Below, in pieces: positions 45,956 to 53,705 of a DNA stretch of 64,000 nt (positions are counted from its first letter, which is position 1; each line of letters begins with the position of its first letter). This stretch comes from Puccinia triticina. Its lineage: Eukaryota; Basidiomycota; Pucciniomycetes; Pucciniales; Pucciniaceae. The position numbers were made by a program, and so were the translations under genes. The notes below the pieces were generated by a model that had not been told where the DNA came from, did no database searches, and was given only the letters and a program-made list of their open reading frames with translations. The stretch is from the NCBI RefSeq assembly GCF_026914185.1, contig NC_070565.1, positions 3,906,001 through 3,970,000 on the forward strand, given 5' to 3'.

Positions 45956-47237
45956 CCCCGAGGGCCGGCGCATTATGTACGACCTTGTTCACAATCTCAT
46001 TCGCACCCAACATATCGCTCCGGCAAGATGGGATCCGAACGTCTTCACCTCCTTGGCCCTCTGGCAATCTTACCTCGACGGGCTTGGGTGGTACACTTTT
46101 GCCCTGGCACTTACATGTTTCTCTTTGCGCTCCAGTCCCCATGGCAACACGAGATGATGCTTGCACACGGGACCACCATGCTGTTTGTTGACAAACCTCA
46201 CAACGCGGTCAGCAACCATTTCCTTTCAGGTGATTGGAAGGCCAGCCTCTATACCATCATGATCCGCAATCCGGTCACAGGCAACAGATTGCCGGTCTGC
46301 TGGGCTTTCATGGGATCACTTTCAATGTCAGTGGCCCAATCTCTCATTCTTCCTTGACTCACAGCCCGCTAATCTCTTCTTGGCTTTCAATCCCACGCTT
46401 TAGTGAACCTTTGGAACAGATTCTCAGGTGGTTACGGTCCCTCGTGCTGTCATGAGTGACTGTGCATTGGCAATCAAAGCAGCTGTTTCCTCATGTTTTT
46501 GCAACCTTGTGGACGGAGCACCAAGGCACTATTGGTGCTACTTCCACGTCATGAAAGCCTTCAAGGCAAAGGCAAGATTGTATTTGGGTCAACGTTCAGC
46601 CAAGGCAATCAGCAACTTCCAAAAGCTGATGCATGCAAAAATGTTCCCAAAAAGTCGAGCAATGATATTCCTCAGCAAATGGCGGGAAATTGACGAGCCC
46701 TTTGCAAAGTACGTAGACTCACAGTGGTACACGCATATCAAAAATTGGTCAATGTTCTACAGAGTTGTAAGTGCTACATTTTTTTCTTGGCTGTTTAATA
46801 CCATAAAATCTGACTAGAGAACCTTTCGTCACAAAGACCTCTCAACAGAATATGCACACCAACAATTACACCAAAGCATGGCACCTTGTACTCAAGACCA
46901 AATTCATTCCCCCACCTGAGCGTCGTTAAATTGATGAGCTGATTCAAATTCTCTGTGATGTTGTCAAACCTCACTTCAGCCACAAGCTCTACCAGGTGGA
47001 TACTGGATTCCACAAGCAAGTGGTAAATTTATACCAGGAACAATCAAAGACCTGGGCAAACGGATACACAAGGGAGCATTTGGCAGTGATTGGTGCCAAT
47101 GTTCAAAGGTTTGCCACACATGTTAGTAATATTTTTCATTGTGCATGGAATTGATGTACACAATGTCTAATTGCAACCACTACAGTTTTTTGTCTCTTCT
47201 TTCTCATCCCCGGGCTCACGATTCTACCAAGTTAATT

Positions 47238-47521
47238 TGTGAGCCCCCTCCCAAGGTGTCACACAAATATCACAAGACACTCATTTAGTCCCCACTCCTC
47301 CTCACCTACCTAGCTCTGCGGAGATACTGATCTCTCAAAGCTAGGTATGTCCTCTTTTTCTCTTCTCTTTTCCCTCAGCTGTAGATAGCAGAGATACTTA
47401 TCTCTCAAAGCTAGTCTTCCTCCATTCTGAAATAAACACAGTTGGGCACTAGAAACATTCAAGACGCGGTCTCTGTGCCATCTTAGTTCCTTCAGTGAAG
47501 AGTCCAAACGGGACTCTTACA
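47238..47521 (+). mobile_element. LTR of a short-LTR retrotransposon, copy B
   Basis: It begins TGTGAGCCCCC and ends GGACTCTTACA. It aligns with copy A (42812-43169) through AGGTGTCACACA, ATTTAGTCCC, CTCCTCCTCACCTACCTAGC and CAGTGAAG. A 27-bp unit, GCGGAGATACTGATCTCTCA..., is duplicated at 47318-47344 and 47388-47414. No target duplication was found, so it may be a truncated or recombined remnant. Confidence 0.6.
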
Positions 47522-47605
47522 CTTTTTTTTTCTAGCCCAAGACCCAGAATTTTTTCAAACCATCCCTTCAGTTTGAACATGCTTACTTGCAACAACTAAG
47601 ACTTA

Positions 47606-48487
47606 TTGTTGCAACCTAGCTATTGGGCTGGTCGCACCCAAGCTCAAATTTGGCGAGACGCCGGAAAACCGGCCAGCCACGAAATATCAGCGACAACGCT
47701 GGTTAAATGTTTATTGGCCATCAAGGCCTGGCACCTTGACCACAAGAAGCCGTACCCAAAAGAATTGGAGGGGCGAGTTGAAATCTTTGTGAAATCAGCA
47801 GCTAAAGCGGACGCCGCAGCACCTAAAAAACCAAAAAAAGAGGCAATACACCTTTCACATATGGTGTTTTTAGCCAAAGAGCTGGTAGACAGCACGCCCG
47901 AAGAGAGAGCCGTCTTGGATCTTGCTATTGTAGCATTCTGGGGGATGGCCCGACTAGCAGAACTAACATACAACACAAACAAAGGGTCGCTACAACGCTC
48001 CATGAAGTTGCTGAACTCTGATGTCTCAACCAAAGATCCAGAACATACAGTCCTCACGCTACGCAGCGCAAAGACATGCAAGCCAGGGGAAACCCAGCAG
48101 ATAAAATTGGCACGGCTACCGAATGCCTTATGCCCGTCCTGGGCAGTGCAGCGACGTCTAGACGAAGCAGGTACAACCGCAAAAACATCTCTTTTTGGTT
48201 ACAACGCGGACGGGAAACGCCACCACCTGACAAGGTCGGCGGTAATCTCAATACTCACAAGGACCTGGACCAAAGGGAGGTTCCACAAACTCTCCGGACA
48301 CTCCTTCCGAGTAGGTGGCACATCACTATGGATGGCCTTAGGGATTGACGTAGACAAAATATGCTCTCTGGGGAGGTGGAAGTCCGACTGCTACAAGCTG
48401 TACATCAGAGAATACACGCCTACCCAAATAAAAGACACCCTTGTCTTACTATCTGACCTGCAGGATAGGTGGGAAAACAGAAACTAG
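47606..48487 (+). CDS. Tyrosine recombinase (DIRS/Crypton-type), N-terminally incomplete
   Basis: The open frame from about 47598 gives 293 residues of a tyrosine recombinase that cuts and rejoins DNA without a DDE site. The first catalytic Arg is in FWGMARLAEL (about residue 115). The box II segment is KLSGHSFRVGGTSLWMALGI (His-x-x-Arg, about residue 232), followed by GRWKSDCYKLYIREY, where Trp and Tyr complete the site. The HSFRVGG...GRWKSDCYKLYIREY form is common in DIRS-like elements of basidiomycetes. No ATG is seen near the left edge and no reverse transcriptase lies upstream, so it is a 5'-truncated element or a recombinase-only (Crypton-like) one. All catalytic residues are present. 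The Gypsy element is inserted 240 bp downstream. Confidence 0.78.
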   Translation: MLQPSYWAGRTQAQIWRDAGKPASHEISATTLVKCLLAIKAWHLDHKKPYPKELEGRVEIFVKSAAKADAAAPKKPKKEAIHLSHMVFLAKELVDSTPEERAVLDLAIVAFWGMARLAELTYNTNKGSLQRSMKLLNSDVSTKDPEHTVLTLRSAKTCKPGETQQIKLARLPNALCPSWAVQRRLDEAGTTAKTSLFGYNADGKRHHLTRSAVISILTRTWTKGRFHKLSGHSFRVGGTSLWMALGIDVDKICSLGRWKSDCYKLYIREYTPTQIKDTLVLLSDLQDRWENRN

Positions 48488-48726
48488 GAAATATAACACG
48501 TAACAACTCAGTCAAATGACCACCAGTATGTGGGGTATTGTGCGAGGCTCAGTGGTCTTTTGCCAGAGTTGATGGGTCTAGCACTGATCCCCCACTAGCG
48601 TGCTCCTTTTCTTCTGCTCTGGGGGGTTTTTCATTCCTCTCAAGCTCCAAGACACAAGACAAAGTCTGAGGTGTCTTTGGAGGCTCGGGGGACACGGGGT
48701 GGAAAGCCCCCCCAACCCACACACGG

Positions 48727-49540
48727 TGAGGAACTCTGGCCGGTGCTAGGCCGGCAGCAGTTCGGGGAGGGGAAAAAGAAAAGCTGAGATTTATCTACGT
48801 ATGCCCTCCGGGATGATTGGCCGAAAAAGAGCGCTGAGATTCGTGTAAGCGTGAAGGGGGTTTGATTTTACGACGGCGGGAGATGCGCGTCGGCGGGTTT
48901 GTTTTGAGAGAGGCCGGGATACTGCCGGCAGGAGTGAGAGGTGTGATCTAAACCAGGAAGGTGGAGGAGATCGACGTTTTGCGGGGTAAAGAACTTAAAA
49001 GCCGTGAGATTCGGGCAAACAAATGCCAAGACGTGAACTTTGAACTTTGATGGATTGACTGAAAACTATATCGTTCAGAGTGGGTCCATGCCGCTCCAAA
49101 GCCTGAGTTCAAACTGAACTCAAACCTTGGAGTTGGTGACATGTAGCAGACATCTCATCACAACCTAGCGCGCACGCGCGCGCAACAACAACATAAGACA
49201 AAGACAGAAACAAAACAAAACAAAACAGAAACAAAACAAACCAACCCTCCTCATACAAAACCTATCCAACGCGCGCAATGCGAAAGAGGAAATAACAAAA
49301 CATGATGAAAGATAAACTTAAAAGAAAACAGGACCAAGAAAGCCAAAACACAAGGAAGAGGGGGGGGGGAAAGAAGACCTGAAACGCCTTGAGGATGCGC
49401 GCCACGCCGCGCCGTTGAACTTGAGGAGGCCTCAAGGGCTGAAAGCTGAATCTTGATGTCTTGAGTCTTGACGTCCTCTGGCGCGCGCCGTGCGCGGCAA
49501 AAAGCTTGATTCCTCCGCGTGTACCAGATTGTCCACCACA
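48727..49540 (-). repeat. 3' LTR of the Gypsy element
   Basis: 814 bp, with plus-strand ends TGAGGAACTC and CCACCACA. By eye it matches the 5' LTR throughout, including a run of ten G. It holds alternating CG runs (GCGCGCACGCGCGCGC) and repeated AAACAAAAC blocks. The preceding polypurine tract is short (GGGTGGA on the minus strand). Confidence 0.93.
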
Positions 49541-49649
49541 TCCACCCATGACTTGCAGTCTGTCCCTAGACTGCTCGTCCAATACCGTGCCTAAAAGAAC
49601 TCCAAGTCCTAGAGAAAGAAAGGGAAACAAACCAGGGGCCTCCGCGGTG

Positions 49650-49731
49650 CTCACGAGCGTGGCATAGAGTAGGGTTTTGACGATACGCGGTAGTAACTAC
49701 CCGGGAGATGCATACTTGGAGAGGAACTTAC
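49650..49731 (-). repeat. Intron-like internal repeat, copy 3 (82 nt)
   Basis: On the minus strand it starts GTAAGTTC at 49731 and ends GTGAG at 49650. It aligns with copies at 52915-52994 and 53152-53228. The pol stop codon TAA (49730-49728) lies within its first bases. If it were spliced, pol would read on in frame (TAEAPGLFPFLSLGLGVLLG). Confidence 0.7.
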
Positions 49732-52700
49732 TTCTGGTCAAGAATGTCCTCGCGAGAATAAAACCGCTTGACCTGGTCCGCCGCAAACCGACGCTTGAGC
49801 TCGGTGCCGTCGAGTTCCTCCAATACATACGAGCCGCCGTCGACTTGCTTCACGATGCGGAAGGGCCCGTTCCATCGATGGGCAAACAACTGTCCCCACT
49901 GAGTCTCGAGGGAGCGGTTGTAAGCCAACACTTTGTCGCCCGGCTTGAGAGGTTCCCTCGCGACACCCGGCTGCTTTTCCGCCCAGTAGCGCACCGAATC
50001 CCCGCGTGAATCCATCATCCTCCTGTACGCCAATCCACGAGATTCTTCACTGCGCTCCAGCTGGCGAGAGCGCGCCACCAACAAGTCCGCCGTGGTCTTG
50101 ACCGTCTCCCAGTCGACTCCCAGGTAAGATTCGATCTCCAAATCCAACGGGAGCACCGCACGTTGCCCAAACACCAACTCATACGGTGAATAGCCCGTAG
50201 TCCGCTTAGTGGAAATGCGATCCGCAAAAAGAACTAAAGGGAGGAATTTCCTACAGTTCTTCCCGCTTTCCCCGGCCAGCTTCACCAACGCCGCCTTGAG
50301 CGGTCCATGACCCCGTTCGACCATTCCTTGACCCTCCGGATAGTACGGTGTGGACACTCTGTGCTGCCCCGGCAGCGCCCGCAGCATCTCCGCCAACGCG
50401 CCTCCGAATTCCGATCCTCCATCCGTCGAGTAAGACTGGGCCAACCCGTAGCGCATGGTCCAATGGTCCTGGAGAAAAGCCGCCACTGCCTCAGACGTAA
50501 GATTATTAAGTATCTTGGCCTCTACCCAACCCGAAAGGTCGTCACGAGCTACGATTAAATACTTAGCTCCGCCCGCTTTAAGGTGGACCACATCCATTGA
50601 GACTCGCCCAAAAACCGTAGACTCGCCAGTCGGGTACCGCAGCTCATGCGGCCTCCGCAAGTCCTTCTTCTGACAGGCCTCACAACTCTGGCACCACTTG
50701 ACCACCGCCTGCTTCAACGCTGGCCACCAAAAGCGCTCCGAAATCCGGCGATAGGTTTCCGTCGACCCCCGGTGACCCAAGTCCTCGTGCATCCTTGTCA
50801 GAATCTCCTGTTGTTTCGACGGCGCGGTGACCACTATCCTAGGCAGAGGGGTTCCCCTCTTCATCAGTCGACCAGCCTGCAGGAAAAAATCCGAAGACCG
50901 TCGCTTTAAAGCACGGAACTCCCTAGCGTCCATTCCTTCCGGCCTGTGCAGCGTAGCTAAAAACCTTTCCATCTCGAGCCAATAGCCTTCTTGATACCCA
51001 GAGTAGTCATCCTCCGCGCCCACCGTATACGAGTGTCGCGGTTTTATGTGGGGAGATTCTTCATCAAAATCCGAGGGAGGATCCGACTCATCGTCCCCTC
51101 TAGGTCGCCGAGAGAGTCCATCAGGCATTGTGAAAGACTTGCCCGGTCTATGCACAATATCAAAGGAAAACAGCTGGATGAACGCTACCCACCGCGTCAT
51201 CGGCGCGTTGGGCAGACTGGGAGCGTTGATCATCTCTATCAGCGAGTGAGCGTCGACCTGGAGCTCGAAGTGCTGGCCCCACAGTATCGTCTGCATTTTC
51301 TTGAGGATACGCGCCACACCGCACAATTCGAGTTTGGGTTGAGAATAACGTGATTCGACGTCTGAAAAAAGAAGGGATTCATAGAGAGCCGGCCGATCTA
51401 GACCGTTCGCATCTTCCTGAGTGAGAACCGCCCCTGCTGCATGAAAGCTCGAATCGACCGCCAGCTTGAGCCTGCCCGCGTCCGGCCCGTACGTGATCTT
51501 CACCAGAACAATGTCCTGGCCCACCAGGATCTTCAGCCTTTTAAACGCTTCCTCGCACTCCTCTGTCCACTCCCATTCCGAATCTTTCCTCGTCAGACGA
51601 CGTAACGGGAGGCATATCTCGGACAACTGAGGTATGAAGATCCGCACGTAGACCACCACTCCCAAGAACCCGCGCACTTCCGTAGGGTTTACAGGTGTCG
51701 GCCACGACAAGATCTTGTTCACTTTGACTTTAGACATCTTACGACCTTCCTTGCACACTACGTGCCCGACGATCTCAAGTGCCGGAACACACGCGGCCAA
51801 TTTCGACGCCGAGACGGTTAACCCAGATTCTTCAATGCGAAACAGAATCCGCTCGAGAGTGGTCGCGTACTCCCAGATAAAACGACGAATTCCGGGATGC
51901 CACGGTAGACACTCCTGATCATAGTCGGAAACGGGACCTTTTATCCCGCCATCGTCTATAAATATCCCGGCGTACTCCGGGACTTCCTCCTGCAGAATCC
52001 AAAGCATCTGCGCCTGATACACGGCCACAGAATTAGTCGCACCCTGTGGGAGTCGCGTTAACTGAAAACGACCCAATGGCGTGTCAAAGGTTGTAAGCGG
52101 TCGAGAGATAGGGTGCAGAGCGCGCTCATCATACCCGCCCATAATGTCGCCGAGCCCGTAACACGCACGCCCAGCGAAAGATTCAACAAATTCCTCCGTC
52201 GCTGGAGGCACCCCAGCATCCTTGATGGTCACCTTGTTGAGGGCCTGAAGATCATGCACCACCCGAATCTTCCCGTTGCTTTTCAAAACGCAAAACACCG
52301 GGCTCGTATAGCTCGACGTGGACTGCTCGTACAGGCCCGTTTCCACGCGTTCACGTATGACCCGGATATACTCGTCCTTTTTAGCGGCTGGGATCGGGAT
52401 TCGCCTCTTCTGCCAAGGTACGTGCTCTACCACTGGGATGATGTAGGGCAAGCCGTAAGTCTCCTTCAACAAACCCCGTTCACGTTCCGTGAAAGCTATT
52501 GAGAGATTTCTTTCCGCCAGCACGTTCTTGATAACGTTCAACTCATCCGGAGACAACCACCCCTCGGGGCCAAAGTTCACCACCTTCAGCCTTTCCTCAG
52601 TTACGCGACCCCTAGGCACAAAGGGCCCCGCCATGGATCTCGGCAACTCGCGGTAGGGATCCCTCGACAGCGGCGGTCTTCTAAGTGGCGGGTTAATCTC

Positions 52701-53705
52701 CTGCGGCATCGGCTGGTTAAGAGGCTTGATTTTCCGAGACACCGGCTTGTACTTGGCAGCGAACGCTAGAAATCCGCCCTTCGCCCAAGAGTCCAACAAC
52801 ACCAGTTGTTCGTGCCATCGCAATCCGCACTCCAGCAGAATCCGTGTTCGATGCTCGGACCGATCCTCGAAGGGTGCCTTCTCTGAATAAGAGAAACCAA
52901 ACATTTGGGGATCGCTCACGAGTGTGGCACATGATAGAGTTTCGACAACTTCGGTAGTAGATACCCTCGGAGGTGCATATTGGTCAGAACTTACTTCTGT
53001 ACCAATCTCCTCCCATGGAATCCCAAATTCCACCTTGCCCCAACCGCCTTCCAACACCAGAGAGCCTAGTTTATCCTCATTGCGGAGCGGCTTCTCGGCA
53101 AGCGCGGCCAACTTCGGACCTGGAGGGAGCCCATAACGAAATTGTCCAAGGCTCACATGTGTGGCGACGTAATGCTTTCGACAATGTAGTAGAGAGCCCT
53201 CGGAGGTGCATAACTGGGAGGAACTTACTTTCAGTTCTCCCGACCTCCGCACGATACCCATTTCTTCCTCCTCATCCGCCTCCACCCGGTCGCAACTAAA
53301 CCCGAACCCACTGAAAGCCTTAAACGGAACCGCCAGATGATGAGAGTCGAAGGGAGATTGAATAGATTGAGGAGGAACTAGAGACGGAACCGAGTCAACT
53401 TGAAGAGAGATTTTTTTAGATTTTTGACGGTTTTGTAAATGTTTTTTGAATTCTTTTGCGTGTTTTTCGGAATGAACTTGAGAAGACAAAGAGAAATAGG
53501 GCCTGTGAGTCTCTAGTTTTGCAGTTGATTCAGCGGCTAGATGTCGAGACTCTAAATTAAATCTGCCGCCTCCCGAATCAACCGAGTCTACAAAAAATGG
53601 CGACCCTCCAAAGGGTCGTCGCGAGCCTTTCCCTTGTGAGAAAGAACCGCCTTGCGCCCCTGGCCAGGAAATTCGCGCTCCCATCGGCCGGAGTCCACTG
53701 AGCAC
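49728..53705 (-). CDS. pol: Gypsy Pol: reverse transcriptase, RNase H, integrase
   Basis: The open frame spans 1325 codons. It is probably entered by -1 frameshifting near 53591 rather than at its own start. RT: RVVHDLQALNKVTIKD (about residue 483), TRLPQGATNS, and the active site FIDDGG (about 583; Asp pair in place of YxDD). RNase H: LKLAVDSSFHAAGAVLTQED (about 745). Integrase: HHCC zinc finger HEDLGHRG ... CQSCEACQ (about 975-1010), first Asp in VSMDVVHL, second in YSTDGGSEFGG, Glu in GMVERGHGPLKAAL. A GPY/F-like end, GPFRIVKQVDGGSYVLEE, and RRFAADQVKRFYSREDI finish it. No chromodomain is seen. The N-terminal 350 residues before RT contain two intron-like repeats read through in frame. Confidence 0.92.
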   Translation of the reverse strand: MLSGLRPMGARISWPGAQGGSFSQGKGSRRPFGGSPFFVDSVDSGGGRFNLESRHLAAESTAKLETHRPYFSLSSQVHSEKHAKEFKKHLQNRQKSKKISLQVDSVPSLVPPQSIQSPFDSHHLAVPFKAFSGFGFSCDRVEADEEEEMGIVRRSGELKVSSSQLCTSEGSLLHCRKHYVATHVSLGQFRYGLPPGPKLAALAEKPLRNEDKLGSLVLEGGWGKVEFGIPWEEIGTEVSSDQYAPPRVSTTEVVETLSCATLVSDPQMFGFSYSEKAPFEDRSEHRTRILLECGLRWHEQLVLLDSWAKGGFLAFAAKYKPVSRKIKPLNQPMPQEINPPLRRPPLSRDPYRELPRSMAGPFVPRGRVTEERLKVVNFGPEGWLSPDELNVIKNVLAERNLSIAFTERERGLLKETYGLPYIIPVVEHVPWQKRRIPIPAAKKDEYIRVIRERVETGLYEQSTSSYTSPVFCVLKSNGKIRVVHDLQALNKVTIKDAGVPPATEEFVESFAGRACYGLGDIMGGYDERALHPISRPLTTFDTPLGRFQLTRLPQGATNSVAVYQAQMLWILQEEVPEYAGIFIDDGGIKGPVSDYDQECLPWHPGIRRFIWEYATTLERILFRIEESGLTVSASKLAACVPALEIVGHVVCKEGRKMSKVKVNKILSWPTPVNPTEVRGFLGVVVYVRIFIPQLSEICLPLRRLTRKDSEWEWTEECEEAFKRLKILVGQDIVLVKITYGPDAGRLKLAVDSSFHAAGAVLTQEDANGLDRPALYESLLFSDVESRYSQPKLELCGVARILKKMQTILWGQHFELQVDAHSLIEMINAPSLPNAPMTRWVAFIQLFSFDIVHRPGKSFTMPDGLSRRPRGDDESDPPSDFDEESPHIKPRHSYTVGAEDDYSGYQEGYWLEMERFLATLHRPEGMDAREFRALKRRSSDFFLQAGRLMKRGTPLPRIVVTAPSKQQEILTRMHEDLGHRGSTETYRRISERFWWPALKQAVVKWCQSCEACQKKDLRRPHELRYPTGESTVFGRVSMDVVHLKAGGAKYLIVARDDLSGWVEAKILNNLTSEAVAAFLQDHWTMRYGLAQSYSTDGGSEFGGALAEMLRALPGQHRVSTPYYPEGQGMVERGHGPLKAALVKLAGESGKNCRKFLPLVLFADRISTKRTTGYSPYELVFGQRAVLPLDLEIESYLGVDWETVKTTADLLVARSRQLERSEESRGLAYRRMMDSRGDSVRYWAEKQPGVAREPLKPGDKVLAYNRSLETQWGQLFAHRWNGPFRIVKQVDGGSYVLEELDGTELKRRFAADQVKRFYSREDILDQK
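52915..52994 (-). repeat. Intron-like internal repeat, copy 2 (80 nt)
   Basis: On the minus strand it starts GTAAGTTC after GAA and ends GTGAG. It keeps ATGCACCTCCGAGGG and TCTACTACCGAAGTTGTCGA with the other copies. Here it is translated in frame as VSSDQYAPPRVSTTEVVETL. Confidence 0.75.
53152..53228 (-). repeat. Intron-like internal repeat, copy 1 (77 nt)
   Basis: On the minus strand it starts GTAAGTTCC after AAA and ends GTGAG. It shares ATGCACCTCCGAGGG and a CTACTAC-GTCGAAA core with copies 2 and 3. Read through, it encodes VSSSQLCTSEGSLLHCRKHY. Its length is not a multiple of three, so splicing it alone would shift pol out of frame. Confidence 0.75.

Larger units (their letters stand above)
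44881..47125 (+). pseudogene. Decayed MULE-type transposase interrupted by a hAT element
   Basis: The reading frame starts MTETYPFIANIKDVVPEPTT, continues to APDLNT, and after an intron resumes LCKTVSAAPE at the hAT insertion. On the far side it continues GRRIMYDLVHNLIRTQHIAP. Later blocks are HEMMLAHGTTMLFVD, PRAVMSDCALAIKAAVSSCF, HYWCYFHVMKAFKAKARLYL, and NMHTNNYTKAWHLVLKTKFI. The D at MSDCALA and the YFHVMKAF block are typical of MULE transposase domains in fungi. Frame changes near 46100 and 46430 and an in-frame TAA after IPPPERR near 46928 show that it is dead. Two GTCAGT/GTAAGT introns appear to have been present. Confidence 0.72.

Noticed and set aside
48948..49541. Open frames inside the LTRs (repeated at 56115-56708)
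   Set aside because: Identical in both LTRs and without domains; they reflect LTR sequence, not genes.
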